In this document: in pieces, positions 28,734-37,694 of the stretch
Layout of the letters: the number at the start of each line of letters is the position of its first letter
Position numbering within the stretch: position 1 is the stretch's first letter
Origin: VRUE01 sp963716245
Lineage (GTDB): Bacteria > Actinomycetota > Thermoleophilia > Solirubrobacterales > 70-9
Reading direction: 5' to 3'
DNA: 64,000 nucleotides
Assembly (NCBI GenBank): GCA_963716245.1
Contig: OY970300.1
Location: 1,550,001 to 1,614,000 of the forward strand
Notes under the pieces: model-generated
The model's input: only the letters and a program-made list of their open reading frames with translations
What the model was told of the DNA's origin: nothing
Databases searched by the model: none
Made by a program: the position numbers and the translations under genes

Positions 28734-28772
28734 CCTGAGGTTAACCGCCTCTATGGAGGGTTAACCCTCAGG
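28734..28772 (+). terminator. Long near-perfect hairpin after the VOC gene
   Basis: Arms 28734-28751 and 28755-28772 with a TAT loop; both contain GTTAAC. They pair apart from a small offset. It starts 9 nt after the VOC stop, as expected for a terminator. Confidence 0.7.
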
Positions 28773-28811
28773 ATCGCCCCGCTCCGGGAGCTTCCTGGCT
28801 GGGTAGCCAGC

Positions 28812-28817
28812 TAGAGT
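28812..28817 (+). promoter_or_regulatory. Putative -10 box of the membrane protein / GMC genes
   Basis: TAGAGT ends 8 nt before ATG 28826, indicating a leaderless start right after the VOC terminator. Confidence 0.5.
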
Positions 28818-28825
28818 GCCGCGGC

Positions 28826-29221
28826 ATGCGGGGCGAGAAGGCAGAGCAGTTCGTCGTACTCAGCGTGCGGCTGATGGCGCTCGGCTTCGCGGGCGTCGGC
28901 ATTCTGTTCGTCGCGTTTCCGAGCTTCTTCGTCGAGGGGACGGACGACCGCCTCTGGCTGGCGCTCGCCTTCGCCTACATGGTGGTCATCACCGGCCTCA
29001 GCCTGGTCGCGCAGGCGGACGTGGTGCGCTACCGCCCGCTGCTGCTCGTCCTCGTCGCCGGCAAGACGGCCTCTTCGCTTGGATCGCTCGCCTACTTCCT
29101 CCTCGACGACGACAGCTTCTTCCTGCTGCTCAACTTCCTAGTCGACGGCTTCCTCGCGCTTGCCGCTCTGTGGCTGTGGTCGCTGGCGGGACGGGTCGAA
29201 CGCTTGCCGGCTCCGGGCTGA
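28826..29221 (+). CDS. Four-helix membrane protein of unknown function
   Basis: 131 aa with four predicted TM helices: VRLMALGFAGVGILFVAF, LWLALAFAYMVVITGLSLV, LLLVLVAGKTASSLGSLAYF and FLLLNFLVDGFLALAALWLW. No family recognised. It ends with TGA at 29219-29221, and the following GMC oxidoreductase frame opens directly after that TGA in the same register, so the two are co-transcribed and possibly functionally linked at the membrane. Confidence 0.65.
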   Translation: MRGEKAEQFVVLSVRLMALGFAGVGILFVAFPSFFVEGTDDRLWLALAFAYMVVITGLSLVAQADVVRYRPLLLVLVAGKTASSLGSLAYFLLDDDSFFLLLNFLVDGFLALAALWLWSLAGRVERLPAPG

Positions 29222-29281
29222 CAGCGCACGCCGGGGCTCTCGGCCGCCGAGCAGCGCACCCTCAGCGCGATCTGCGAGGCG

Positions 29282-31123
29282 ATGGCGCCCGCCGTCGACG
29301 GCTTGCCGGCGGCGGAGCGTGAGGTCGCCGTGGCTCAGCCGGTCGGGAAGCTGCTCGCCGCCCTCTCGCCGCGCACGCTGAGGCAGATCCGCCTCGGCCT
29401 GCTCGCCTTCGAGTGGCTGCCGTTCCCGTGGCGCTTCAGCCGCCTCGACGCCGCCGCCCGCGAGGACTTCCTGCGCCAAATGGAGCGCTCCCGCTTCGGC
29501 CTCCACCACCAGCTACTGCTGATGGCGAAGACGTTCACGACGCTCGGCTACGCGATCGACCCCAGGGTCGAGGTCCGGGTCGGGATGGAGACGAGCTGCC
29601 GGCTCGACGACGGGACGGTGCCCCAGCCGTCCGGCTCGCTCGGCGACACCCGCCCCGCGGGCGAGGCGGAGGAATGCGACGTGGCGATCGTCGGCTCCGG
29701 CGCGGGCGGTGCCGCGGCGGCCGCGGTCCTCGCCGAAGCGGGGCTCGACGTGCTGGTGCTGGAGGCGGGCCAGAGCTACAACCGCGACAGCTACCCGAGC
29801 GACCCGCTGGAGGCGATCGCCTCGCTCTACCGCGACGGCGGGCTGACGATCGCCGAGGGCCGGCCGCCGATCCCGGTGCCGGTGGCGCGGACGGTCGGCG
29901 GGACGACGGTGATCAACTCGGGCACCTGCTTCCGCGCACCGGACCCGGTGCTCTCGCACTGGCGCGAGCGCTACGGGGTCGAGTGGGCAGAGGAGCTGGC
30001 GCCGGACTTCGCCGAGTCGGAGGAGTTCCTGCGGGTGACGCCGCTCGACCCGGAGCGGATGGGGCGAAACGGTCAGCTAGCGATGGAGGGAGCGGCGGCG
30101 ATCGGCGCGGGCGGGGGGCCGATCTCACGCAATGCCGGCAACTGCGTCCAGTGCAGCTCCTGCCCGTACGGCTGCCGGATCGACGCCAAGCGGGCGATGC
30201 ACGTCAGCTACCTGCCGCGCGCCGTCGCCGCCGGGGCGCGCGTCCGCACCGGCGTCGAGGCCCGGCGCGTGCTGGTCGAGGACGGCCGCGCCGCCGGCGT
30301 GCGCTGCGTCGCCACGCCCTCCGGGGGCCGCGACGGCGGCGCCCGCCCCTACACCGTGCGCGCCCGCCGGGCGACGATCGTCGCCGGCGGCGCCTTCGGC
30401 ACGCCCGAGCTGCTGCTCCGCTCCGGCCTCGGCGGCGGCCAGGTCGGGCGAAACCTCCACGTCCACCCCGCCTGCTGGGTCGGGGCGCGCTACGAGGAGG
30501 AGGTGCGCGGCTGGGAGGGCGTAATGCAGAGCTACTACGTCGACGAGTGGGAGCCGCAGCGAATCCTGCTCGAGGCGACGTTCACGCCGCTGCCCTTCGG
30601 CGGCGCCTGGCTGCTGGGCTCGGGCCGCGAGCACCAAGAAGCGATCCTCGGCTTCGGCCACGTCGGCTCGATCGGCGTCCAGCTCGCGGACGAGTCGGAG
30701 GGCCGCGTCGGCCTCGCCGGCGACGGATCGCTGCGCGTCAAGTACCGGCTCACCGACGACGACGCCCGCCGCCTCACCTTCGGGATCGCGCGGGCGGCCG
30801 AAGTCCATTTCGCCGCCGGGGCGAGCGAGGTCTATCCGAACATCGGCCGGGCCTCCGTCCTGCGCCCGCGCGACCTCGCCGAGTTCGAGTCGACCGCCTT
30901 CAGCCCCGCCGAGCTGCGGCTCGAGGCGTTCCACCCGATGGGGACGGCCCGGATCGCGGCCGACCCGCGCCAGGGCGTCTGCGCCGCCGACGGCTCGGTC
31001 AACGGCATCGCCGGCCTCTACGTCGCCGACGCCTCGCTTTTCCCGACGGCCGTCTGGGTCAACCCGATGATGACCATCTTGGCCTTTGCGAAGCGTGTGG
31101 CCAGCGGGCTCATATCTGCGTAG
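29282..31123 (+). CDS. GMC-family FAD oxidoreductase (long-chain alcohol oxidase type)
   Basis: 613 aa from ATG 29282. N-terminal helical region, FAD-binding DVAIVGSGAGGAAAAAVLAE (about residues 134-153), GMC signature region GGTTVINSGTCFRAP, a Cys cluster CVQCSSCPYGC as in plant/bacterial fatty-alcohol oxidases, and the C-terminal catalytic region FHPMGTARIA to VNPMMTILAFAKRVA. Oxidises a primary alcohol or sterol, substrate unknown. Homology to the family N-terminus (LSAAEQRTLSAICEA) begins upstream at 29240, yet the frame has no ATG/GTG/TTG before 29282 and is closed by TGA at 29219. Confidence 0.82.
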   Translation: MAPAVDGLPAAEREVAVAQPVGKLLAALSPRTLRQIRLGLLAFEWLPFPWRFSRLDAAAREDFLRQMERSRFGLHHQLLLMAKTFTTLGYAIDPRVEVRVGMETSCRLDDGTVPQPSGSLGDTRPAGEAEECDVAIVGSGAGGAAAAAVLAEAGLDVLVLEAGQSYNRDSYPSDPLEAIASLYRDGGLTIAEGRPPIPVPVARTVGGTTVINSGTCFRAPDPVLSHWRERYGVEWAEELAPDFAESEEFLRVTPLDPERMGRNGQLAMEGAAAIGAGGGPISRNAGNCVQCSSCPYGCRIDAKRAMHVSYLPRAVAAGARVRTGVEARRVLVEDGRAAGVRCVATPSGGRDGGARPYTVRARRATIVAGGAFGTPELLLRSGLGGGQVGRNLHVHPACWVGARYEEEVRGWEGVMQSYYVDEWEPQRILLEATFTPLPFGGAWLLGSGREHQEAILGFGHVGSIGVQLADESEGRVGLAGDGSLRVKYRLTDDDARRLTFGIARAAEVHFAAGASEVYPNIGRASVLRPRDLAEFESTAFSPAELRLEAFHPMGTARIAADPRQGVCAADGSVNGIAGLYVADASLFPTAVWVNPMMTILAFAKRVASGLISA

Positions 31124-31232
31124 GACGTTGTCCTCGGTCGGCTGACTGCGGGTCACGCACTTGATGTGCGCTCCCCTTGTCAGCCTCCCTGCGTCCTAGC
31201 CCTACTTTGATCTGAGCCCGCTGGGATCGCTT

Positions 31233-31883
31233 TCAGGTTCCGGGGGGTGGTGGCGGAGGCGGCTGCTGGCCCGAGGCCGGAGGGGGCGGGGGCTGCTGGC
31301 CTGCGGGAGGCGGAGGCGGTGGGCCGCCGGCTGGCGGCTGACCGGCCGGAGGCTGGCTGCCGGTGGGTTCGGTGGAACCCGGGCCGGAACCGCTCGAAAG
31401 GCGGTCGCCGACGTCGCCGAAGGTCATCCCTTCCTCGCGCATCGCGCTGTAGCCGCCGTAGGCGATGCCGGCCGCCGAGATGAGACTGAGGAAGATGCCG
31501 AGCTTCAGCGTCGTGTCGACCTCGACCCCTTCGAAGCCTCCGGTGCCGCCGCCCGGCGGGTCGATGATCCGGTAGAGGATCAGCAGCACGGCGAGGGCGC
31601 CGAGGGCGGCGACGATCGCGTTGAGCGAGATCGGCGGCTCGAGATCGGCATCGGTGAGGCGCACAACCGCGACGCCGATCGCGGCGACGATCGCGAGCAT
31701 CAGGAAGAGCGGGATCACGTCGAGCCAGTCCCAGGCGTTGCCATCGCCCCCGCCGACGTCGCCGGAGAAGCCGGGCACGCCCGAAACCTCGACGCCGAAC
31801 CAACTGAAGAACATGAATATGAAGAGGAGCACCGCGGAAACCGCTGCGATCTTCTCTCCCGTGCTCAGCTTGTCAGCTTCCAT
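31233..31883 (-). CDS. Membrane protein with proline-rich tail
   Basis: 216 aa. Four TM helices (AAVSAVLLFIFMFFSWFGV, VIPLFLMLAIVAAIGVAVV, IVAALGALAVLLILYRII, GIFLSLISAAGIAYGGY), then a 60-residue cytoplasmic tail of Pro, Gly and Gln repeats (QPPAGQPPAGGPPPPPP). ATG 31883 follows a good Shine-Dalgarno (GGAGGG). The tail may be a docking region. The G/C-rich repeats at 31240-31380 that encode it are low complexity. Downstream of folD on the same strand, 38 bp away. Confidence 0.7.
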   Translation of the reverse strand: MEADKLSTGEKIAAVSAVLLFIFMFFSWFGVEVSGVPGFSGDVGGGDGNAWDWLDVIPLFLMLAIVAAIGVAVVRLTDADLEPPISLNAIVAALGALAVLLILYRIIDPPGGGTGGFEGVEVDTTLKLGIFLSLISAAGIAYGGYSAMREEGMTFGDVGDRLSSGSGPGSTEPTGSQPPAGQPPAGGPPPPPPAGQQPPPPPASGQQPPPPPPPGT

Positions 31884-31921
31884 CTGCACATCCCTCCGGG
31901 GAAGTAGGGGTCGGAGCGACA

Positions 31922-32779
31922 CTACACCCGCGTTCGGGCGGCACTCAAGGTATTGACGAGCAGCATGGCGATCGTCATCGGGCCGACCCCGCCGGGGACC
32001 GGCGTCAGCGCCGCGGCAACCTCGGAGACCGGCTCGAAATCGACGTCCCCGCAGAGCCCGTCGTCGGTGCGGTTCATCCCGACGTCGATCACGGTCGCCC
32101 CCGGCTTGACGGCGTCGGCGCCAAGCAGGCGGGGCACCCCGACCGCGGCGACGAGCACGTCCGCCCGGCGGCACGTCGCCGCCAGGTCGCGGGTGCGCGA
32201 GTGGCAGACGGTCACGGTCGCGTTTGCGCCGAGCAGCAGCCGCGCGACCGGCACGCCGACCAGCTTCGAGCGCCCTACGACGACCGCCTCGGCGCCCTCC
32301 AGCTCGACGCCCTCGTGGCGCAGCAGCTCCATCACCCCGGCCGGCGTGCAGGGCACGAGGCCGGGCATCCCGTGCGCGAGCAGCCCGGCGTTGGTCGGCG
32401 TCAGGCCATCGACATCCTTGCCCGGGTCGATCGCGGCGACGATCGCGTCGGGGTCGATCTGCTCGGGCAGGGGCAGCTGGACGAGGATGCCGTCGACGTC
32501 CTCCTGCGCGCCGAGCCGGCGGACCAGCTCGAGGAGCTCGCCCTCGGTCGTCTCCGCCGCCAGCTCGTGGTGCACCGAGCGGATGCCCGCCTCCGCGCAG
32601 GCCTTGTGCTTGTTGGCGATGTAGATCTGGGAGGCGGGGTCCTCGCCGACGATGACCGTCGCGAGCGCCGGCACACGGCCGGACTGCGCCTCGAGCTCGG
32701 CGACCTCGCCACGCACGCGCTCGCGGACCGCCGCGGCGACCGCCTTGCCGTCGATCGTCCGCGCCGCCACCGCGCTCAC
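31922..32779 (-). CDS. folD: FolD, methylene-THF dehydrogenase/cyclohydrolase
   Basis: 285-aa bifunctional enzyme of one-carbon metabolism. Visible: substrate-binding and catalytic Lys region SQIYIANKHKACAEAGI, GILVQLPLPEQID, KDVDGLTPTNAG, the NADP-binding GRSKLVGVPVARLL and the C-terminal TPVPGGVGPMTIAMLL signature. Overlaps the helicase stop by 4 bp (ATGA). Confidence 0.97.
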   Translation of the reverse strand: MSAVAARTIDGKAVAAAVRERVRGEVAELEAQSGRVPALATVIVGEDPASQIYIANKHKACAEAGIRSVHHELAAETTEGELLELVRRLGAQEDVDGILVQLPLPEQIDPDAIVAAIDPGKDVDGLTPTNAGLLAHGMPGLVPCTPAGVMELLRHEGVELEGAEAVVVGRSKLVGVPVARLLLGANATVTVCHSRTRDLAATCRRADVLVAAVGVPRLLGADAVKPGATVIDVGMNRTDDGLCGDVDFEPVSEVAAALTPVPGGVGPMTIAMLLVNTLSAARTRV

Positions 32780-35700
32780 CGCTTGCGGATCGGCGCGTAG
32801 TCGGCCATCAGCTTGCGCTCCGAGCCGTCGCTCGCGAAGCGGACGACGACCACGCCGCCCGGCTCCACCGCGGTGACGACCCCCTCGCCGAAGCTGGCGT
32901 GGACGACGTCGTCGCCGGTCGTCAGGGCGAGCGCCGGGCCGGGGTCGACCGGCGCCACCGCGGTCCCCTCCCCCGCGGAGGCGCCGCCCCAGGTCATTCC
33001 GCCGCTCGGAGCGTTGGAGTGGCGCTCGGTCAGCTCGGCCGGGAGCTCGTCGACGAAGCGGGACGGGAGGTTGCGCTCGGAGCGACCGAAGAGGCGCCGC
33101 TCGCGAGTCCAGGTCATGTAGAGGCGGCGGCGCGCCCGCGTGATGCCGACGTAGCAGAGGCGGCGCTCCTCCTCCTCGCCGCCCTCTTCGAGCGCGCGGA
33201 GGTGCGGGAAGGCGCCGTCCTCGCAGCCGACGACGAACACGGTGTCGTACTCGAGGCCCTTGGCGTTGTGCAGCGTCATCAGCGTGACCAGGGACTCCTC
33301 CTCCTGGATCGAGTCCTGGTCGCTGTAGAGGGAGATCTGCTGGAGGAACTCGTCGAGCGGGGAGACCTCTCCCTCCCCCTCCAGCTCGCGGTTGACGTCG
33401 AACTCGGCCGCGACGCCGACGAGCTCCTCGAGGTTCTCCGCGCGCCCCTCCGCCTCGATCGTGCGCTCGGCCGCCAGCGCCTCCAGGTAGCCGGTCTCGT
33501 GCAGCGTCGCCTCGAGTAGCGTCGCGACCGGCGCGGAGTCCGCCCGCGCCCGCAGCCCCTCCATCGTCTCGTGGAAGCGCGAGACCGCCTTGATCGCCGC
33601 CGCGCCGAGGCCCGGCACCTCCTCGGCCCGGCCGGCCACCTCCCAGATCGGCAGCCCCGTCGTGTTGGCGTGGGAGAGGAGGCGGCCCTGGCTGGTGTTG
33701 CCGATCCCGCGGCGCGGGGAGTTGACGATGCGCGCGAAGGAGACCTGATCGGAGGGGTTGATCAGCAGGCTGAGGTAGGCGACCGCGTCCTTGATCTCGG
33801 CCCGCTCGTAGAACTTCGTCCCGCCGATCACCTGGTAGGGCAGCTCGAAGCGGACCAGCGTGTCCTCGAGCACCCGGCTCATCGCGTTGGTCCGGTAGAA
33901 GACGGCGACGTCGTCGCGCCGCAGGTTCTCCTCCTCGCCCAGCCGCTCGATCTCCGCCGCGACCCAGCGCGCCTCCTCGTGCTCGTCGGAGAGCTCGGAG
34001 AGCTGCAGCGGCTCGCCGCCGGCCAGCTCGGTCCAGAGCCGCTTCGGCCGCCGCTCCCGGTTGCGCTCGACCACCGCGTTCGCGGCCGACAGAATGGTCT
34101 GCGTCGAGCGGTAGTTCTGCTCGAGCTTGACCACCGCGGCCTCGGGAAAGTCCCGCTCGAAGTCGAGGATGTTGCGGATGTCCGCGTGGCGGAACCCGTA
34201 GATCGAGTTATGGGTGACCAGGCCGTTGGCGACGAAGTTGTGCGTTCCCTCGACGTTGATGTCGTACACCGGACGGTCCAGCGTCACCTTCTCGACCGAC
34301 TCGACCCAGTCGTAGCCGCCGTCTTCGGCGAAGACCGTCATGCCGGGCCGCACCGATCCCGCCGGAATGCATGGCAGGGAGTTGCCGACGATTCGGCCGC
34401 TCTGCTTCTCGCCGAAGCGCCCGTAGAAGCAGACGTCGACATCGAGGGCGGAGCTGATGTCGCCGGCCAGCCGCACTGCCTCCCCGAAGTCCTTCAGCAC
34501 CGTCTCGAATCGCCATGAGTCGGACCCCGCCTTGGCCTCTCTGGTGCTGAGCCCGATCCCATCGAGGGCAGCGCGTCCCTGCGGATCGCGTCCGGCGAGG
34601 GCGACGCGATGCATCGGGGTATCTCCCCGTCGCTCCGCGCAGAGAGTCACCCTGAGGACGCGCCGGCGGCCCTCTGAAGTCGCCGCGAGATGGTGTGGAT
34701 GCTGGAAGCTCAGACCCTCCTCTTCGAGCAGGTGGTGCCCTCCGGCGTCTGAGTCGACCGTCGAGAACACGCCGTCGATCAGATCCTGATTCCCGATCAA
34801 GCTCTGCGGCGTGACGCCGAGGCGATAGCCGGCGAAATGCATGTGCTCCGGCGTGCTCACGAGACACCTGCCCGAATGCGTCCTGATCGCGATGCCCTTC
34901 TTCTCCCAGGCCTTGAAGACACCGGTGACGGCGGCGGGACGGAAGTCGGCGCTGCCGTGGCAGGACATCACCCTGTCGCCCTCGGAGAGCCGCTCGATCG
35001 GCTTCTGCGATCCATCCGCCATCGTGATCAGAGTGCCCTCGACGAGGCACTGATCCTCGTCGCCAACGACCATCAAATTGCCGTGCTCGGAGGTGAGTAG
35101 CTGCAGCAGGCGGTACTGGGCGTGGTTGGTGTCCTGGTACTCGTCGACGAGGACGTGGCGGAAGGTGCGGCGCCAGCGCTCGCGGACCTCCTCGAACAGC
35201 TCCAGCGCGTTGACGGTGCGGACGAGCAGGTCGTCGAAGTCCATCGCGTTGGCCTCGAGCATCCGCTTCTCGTAGAGCGCGTAGACCTCAGCGGCGGTTT
35301 CCTCGAAGACGCTGCCCTGCCTCTCGGCATAGGCCGCGGCGTCGACGAGCTGGTTCTTGGCGCCGGAGATCTGCGAGCGGATCGAGCGCGGCGGATAGCG
35401 CTTCGGGTCGACGTGCAGCTCCTCCATGCAGCGTTTGAGCATCCGCAGCGAGTCCGACTCGTCGTAGATCGTGAAGCTGCGCGAGTAGCCGAGCCGCTCG
35501 GCGTCGGCGCGCAGCATCCGCGCGCAGGCCGAGTGGAAGGTCGTCACCCACATCGCTCGCGCCGAGCGGCCCACCAGGGTCTCGACCCGCTCGCGCATCT
35601 CGGTCGCGGCTTTGTTGGTGAAGGTGATCGCGAGGATCTCGCCGGGTCGCGCCGCGCCGGTGGCGAGCAGATAGGCGATCCGGTGGGTCAGAACACGCGT

Positions 35701-35895
35701 CTTGCCGGACCCCGCCCCGGCCAGGACGAGCAGCGGGCCCTCGCCGTGGCGGACCGCCTCGCGCTGGGGCTCGTTCAGGTCGGCGAGCAGCCGCTCGGCG
35801 CGGTCGGCACCCGGTTCGGTCGGGGCGCCCGCCGAGGCATCGACGAGCTCCGGCGAGGTCTCCTGTTCGGCGTCCTGAAGCATCGCTTCGAGCAT
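32776..35895 (-). CDS. pcrA: PcrA/UvrD-type 3'-5' helicase containing an intein
   Basis: 1039-aa precursor of superfamily I repair helicase (758 aa after splicing). Q-motif LNEPQREAV, Walker A AGAGSGKT (about residues 60-67), motif Ia ITFTNKAA, motif II VDEYQDTN, motif III split after GDEDQ by the intein and resumed as SIYGFRHAD, motif IV QNYRST, motif V TLHNAKGLEYD and motif VI YVGITRARRRLYM. A C-terminal Tudor-like extension (HASFGEGVVTAVEPGG) typical of PcrA. ATG 35895 is in frame, but TATGCT lies 7 nt before the second ATG at 35883, which could be the leaderless start. Confidence 0.95.
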   Translation of the reverse strand: MLEAMLQDAEQETSPELVDASAGAPTEPGADRAERLLADLNEPQREAVRHGEGPLLVLAGAGSGKTRVLTHRIAYLLATGAARPGEILAITFTNKAATEMRERVETLVGRSARAMWVTTFHSACARMLRADAERLGYSRSFTIYDESDSLRMLKRCMEELHVDPKRYPPRSIRSQISGAKNQLVDAAAYAERQGSVFEETAAEVYALYEKRMLEANAMDFDDLLVRTVNALELFEEVRERWRRTFRHVLVDEYQDTNHAQYRLLQLLTSEHGNLMVVGDEDQCLVEGTLITMADGSQKPIERLSEGDRVMSCHGSADFRPAAVTGVFKAWEKKGIAIRTHSGRCLVSTPEHMHFAGYRLGVTPQSLIGNQDLIDGVFSTVDSDAGGHHLLEEEGLSFQHPHHLAATSEGRRRVLRVTLCAERRGDTPMHRVALAGRDPQGRAALDGIGLSTREAKAGSDSWRFETVLKDFGEAVRLAGDISSALDVDVCFYGRFGEKQSGRIVGNSLPCIPAGSVRPGMTVFAEDGGYDWVESVEKVTLDRPVYDINVEGTHNFVANGLVTHNSIYGFRHADIRNILDFERDFPEAAVVKLEQNYRSTQTILSAANAVVERNRERRPKRLWTELAGGEPLQLSELSDEHEEARWVAAEIERLGEEENLRRDDVAVFYRTNAMSRVLEDTLVRFELPYQVIGGTKFYERAEIKDAVAYLSLLINPSDQVSFARIVNSPRRGIGNTSQGRLLSHANTTGLPIWEVAGRAEEVPGLGAAAIKAVSRFHETMEGLRARADSAPVATLLEATLHETGYLEALAAERTIEAEGRAENLEELVGVAAEFDVNRELEGEGEVSPLDEFLQQISLYSDQDSIQEEESLVTLMTLHNAKGLEYDTVFVVGCEDGAFPHLRALEEGGEEEERRLCYVGITRARRRLYMTWTRERRLFGRSERNLPSRFVDELPAELTERHSNAPSGGMTWGGASAGEGTAVAPVDPGPALALTTGDDVVHASFGEGVVTAVEPGGVVVVRFASDGSERKLMADYAPIRKR
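34207..35049 (-). mobile_element. Intein in helicase motif III (281 aa)
   Basis: In-frame insertion between Gln and Ser of the GDEDQ/SIYGF motif, residues 283-563 of the precursor. Cys1 with block A (CLVEGTLITMADGSQKPIE), block B with a His (CLVSTPEHMHF), block F/G ending VYDINVEGTHNFVANGLVTHN followed by Ser as +1 nucleophile: all splicing residues are present, so it should splice. The central 140 or so residues show no LAGLIDADG or HNH signature (contains MHRVALAGRDPQGRAALDG), so mobility by a standard homing endonuclease is doubtful. Confidence 0.93.
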
Positions 35896-35920
35896 AAAGA
35901 GACCGGCGGCGGGCCTCGCC

Positions 35921-35957
35921 TGGCGCGTTCTTCCCGTTATGCGGGAATAAGGCGCCA
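35921..35957 (-). terminator. Two-stem hairpin after cysE
   Basis: Outer arms TGGCGC (35921-35926) and GCGCCA (35952-35957) enclose inner arms TTCCCG (35931-35936) and CGGGAA (35942-35947). It sits 1 bp past the cysE stop on the minus strand and before the helicase gene, so it probably ends the cysK-cysE transcript. Confidence 0.6.
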
Positions 35958-35958
35958 G

Positions 35959-36687
35959 CTAGCCGCCGGCCGAGGAGCGGCCGGTGCGGGGCCGCAGCTC
36001 CGCCTCGTCGCCAGCCTCCGGCTCGCCGCCGTCGAGCTGGGCGATCCGCTCCTCGAGCCGCCCGATCCGCTCGGAGAGCGACTTGATCGCGTCCGCGATC
36101 GGGTCGGGCAGATGGATCCAGTCGGCGTCCGGTCCTTCGACCCGCTGCCCTTCGATCTTCACAGGGTGGCCCGGATTGCCGACCACGGTCGAGCCGGGCG
36201 GGACGTCCTCGACGACGACCGTGTTGGCGCCAATCTTCGCGCCGTCCGCAACCGAGATCGGGCCGAGCAGCTTGGCGCCCGAGCCGACCGTGACCTTGCT
36301 CCCGAGCGTCGGGTGGCGCTTGCCGCGCTGGAATCCGGTGCCGCCGAGCGTGACCCCCTGATAGAGGGTGACGCAGCTGCCGATTTCGGCCGTCTCGCCG
36401 ATCACCACGCCGGAGCCGTGGTCGATGAACAGCTCGGGGCCGATCTTCGCGGCCGGGTGGATCTCGACGCCGGTTATCGCGCGGGTCAGGTAGGCGATCG
36501 CGCCCGGGATCACGGGCACCCCGGCGCCATACAGCGCGTGGGCGACGCGGTGGGCCAGCAGCGCCTGCACCCCCGCCCAGCTGGTCAGGATCTCGAAGGT
36601 CGAGACGCCCTGAGCGGCGGGGTCGCGCTCGCGTGCCGCCTTGACGTCGGCTTTGACCTCACAGGAGACGCGGCGCAGGGCGCTCAT
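35959..36687 (-). CDS. cysE: Serine O-acetyltransferase
   Basis: Acetyl-CoA plus serine to O-acetylserine for cysteine synthesis. 242 aa with left-handed hexapeptide repeats (IHPAAKIGPELFIDHGSGVV, IGETAEIGSCVTLYQGVTLGG, KVTVGSGAKLLGPISVADGA, KIGANTVVVEDVPPGSTVVG) and the catalytic His of DHGSGVVIGE. A 55-residue C-terminal helical extension (SLSERIGRLEERIAQLDGG) may be a coiled coil rather than the usual CysK-binding tail ending in Ile. Coupled to cysK by an ATGA overlap. Confidence 0.93.
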   Translation of the reverse strand: MSALRRVSCEVKADVKAARERDPAAQGVSTFEILTSWAGVQALLAHRVAHALYGAGVPVIPGAIAYLTRAITGVEIHPAAKIGPELFIDHGSGVVIGETAEIGSCVTLYQGVTLGGTGFQRGKRHPTLGSKVTVGSGAKLLGPISVADGAKIGANTVVVEDVPPGSTVVGNPGHPVKIEGQRVEGPDADWIHLPDPIADAIKSLSERIGRLEERIAQLDGGEPEAGDEAELRPRTGRSSAGG

Positions 36688-37607
36688 GGTGCGAAGAAGG
36701 GTAGGGACATGTAGCGCTCGCCCGAGTCGCAGACGACCGTAACCACCCGCTTGCCGGCCAGCTCCGGGCGGGTGGCCACCTCCAGCGCCGCCCTGATGTT
36801 CGCCCCCGCCGAGATGCCGGCGAGGATGCCCTCGCGCTGCGCCGCCAGCCGTGCCGTCTCCAGCGCGTCCTCGTCGGAGACGGCGATCGTCTCGTCGATC
36901 ACCGAGCGGTCGAGCACCTCGGGGACGAAGCCGGCGCCGATCCCCTGGATCTTGTGCGGGCCGGGCGCGCCCCCGGAGAGGACCGGCGAGGCGGCCGGCT
37001 CGACCGCGACCACGAGCGTGTCGGGGCTGCGCTCGCGCAGCACGCCCCCCACGCCGGTGATCGTCCCGCCGGTGCCGACCCCGGCGACGAAGGCACCGAT
37101 CTCGCCGCCGGTGTCGCGCCAGATCTCCTCCGCAGTCGTGCGGCGGTGGACGTCCGGATTGGCGGGGTTGGAGAACTGGTGCGGCATGAACCCCTTGCGC
37201 TGCTCGCGGATCTCCTCGGCCAGCGCCACCGCCTCCCCCATCCCGCCCAGCGACGGCGTCTCGCGCACCTCGGCGCCATAGGCGCGCAGCAGCTTCGCCC
37301 GCTCGCGGCTCATCCCCTCCGGCAGGGTGAGGATCAGCTCGTAGCCGCGCGCCGCGCAGACCATCGCCAGCGCGATCCCGGTGTTGCCGCTGGTCGGCTC
37401 GACGATCACCGACTTGCCGGGCTCGATCAGCCCCTCCTCCTCGGCGGCGTCGATCATCGCCACCCCGATCCGGTCCTTCACCGACCCGCCGGGGTTGAAG
37501 TACTCCAGCTTCGCGCAGACCTCGGCGCCCAGCCCCTCGCCGAGCCGCCACAACGCCACCAGCGGCGTGTCTCCGACGACCGCCGACGCCTCCGGCCCGA
37601 TCCTCAT
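36684..37607 (-). CDS. cysK: Cysteine synthase (O-acetylserine sulfhydrylase)
   Basis: PLP enzyme that makes cysteine from O-acetylserine and sulfide. 307 aa: PLP lysine in YFNPGGSVKDRIG, substrate loop VEPTSGNTGIALA, phosphate-binding GVGTGGTITGVGG, KIQGIGAGFVPEV, and C-terminal CDSGERYMS. First gene of the cysK-cysE pair. Directly upstream is the accessory island, beyond which an Rrf2 regulator lies in the same orientation. Confidence 0.95.
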   Translation of the reverse strand: MRIGPEASAVVGDTPLVALWRLGEGLGAEVCAKLEYFNPGGSVKDRIGVAMIDAAEEEGLIEPGKSVIVEPTSGNTGIALAMVCAARGYELILTLPEGMSRERAKLLRAYGAEVRETPSLGGMGEAVALAEEIREQRKGFMPHQFSNPANPDVHRRTTAEEIWRDTGGEIGAFVAGVGTGGTITGVGGVLRERSPDTLVVAVEPAASPVLSGGAPGPHKIQGIGAGFVPEVLDRSVIDETIAVSDEDALETARLAAQREGILAGISAGANIRAALEVATRPELAGKRVVTVVCDSGERYMSLPFFAP

Positions 37608-37669
37608 CAGATGACGTACATCCCGGCGGCCGGGACGCGAAGTCGCTTGTCAAAACGGCTTGCCGTCAT

Positions 37670-37694
37670 GGTGCGCCAGCTATGCGCCAGTCAG
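37670..37694. repeat. Left 25-bp near-direct repeat of the island
   Basis: Matches 40984-41008 at 21 of 25 bases, same orientation. Here it covers the last codons and stop of the integrase remnant. The pair marks the ends of the accessory region, either att-like sites or the conserved 3' ends of two related integrase genes. Confidence 0.55.

Noticed and set aside
31240..31380. G-rich repeat tract as a tandem repeat or mobile element
   Set aside because: It is the coding sequence for the Pro/Gly/Gln-rich tail of the membrane protein, simple low complexity.
34400..34800. LAGLIDADG homing endonuclease in the intein
   Set aside because: No recognisable motif in the central region; VALAGRDPQG is not a LAGLIDADG helix.
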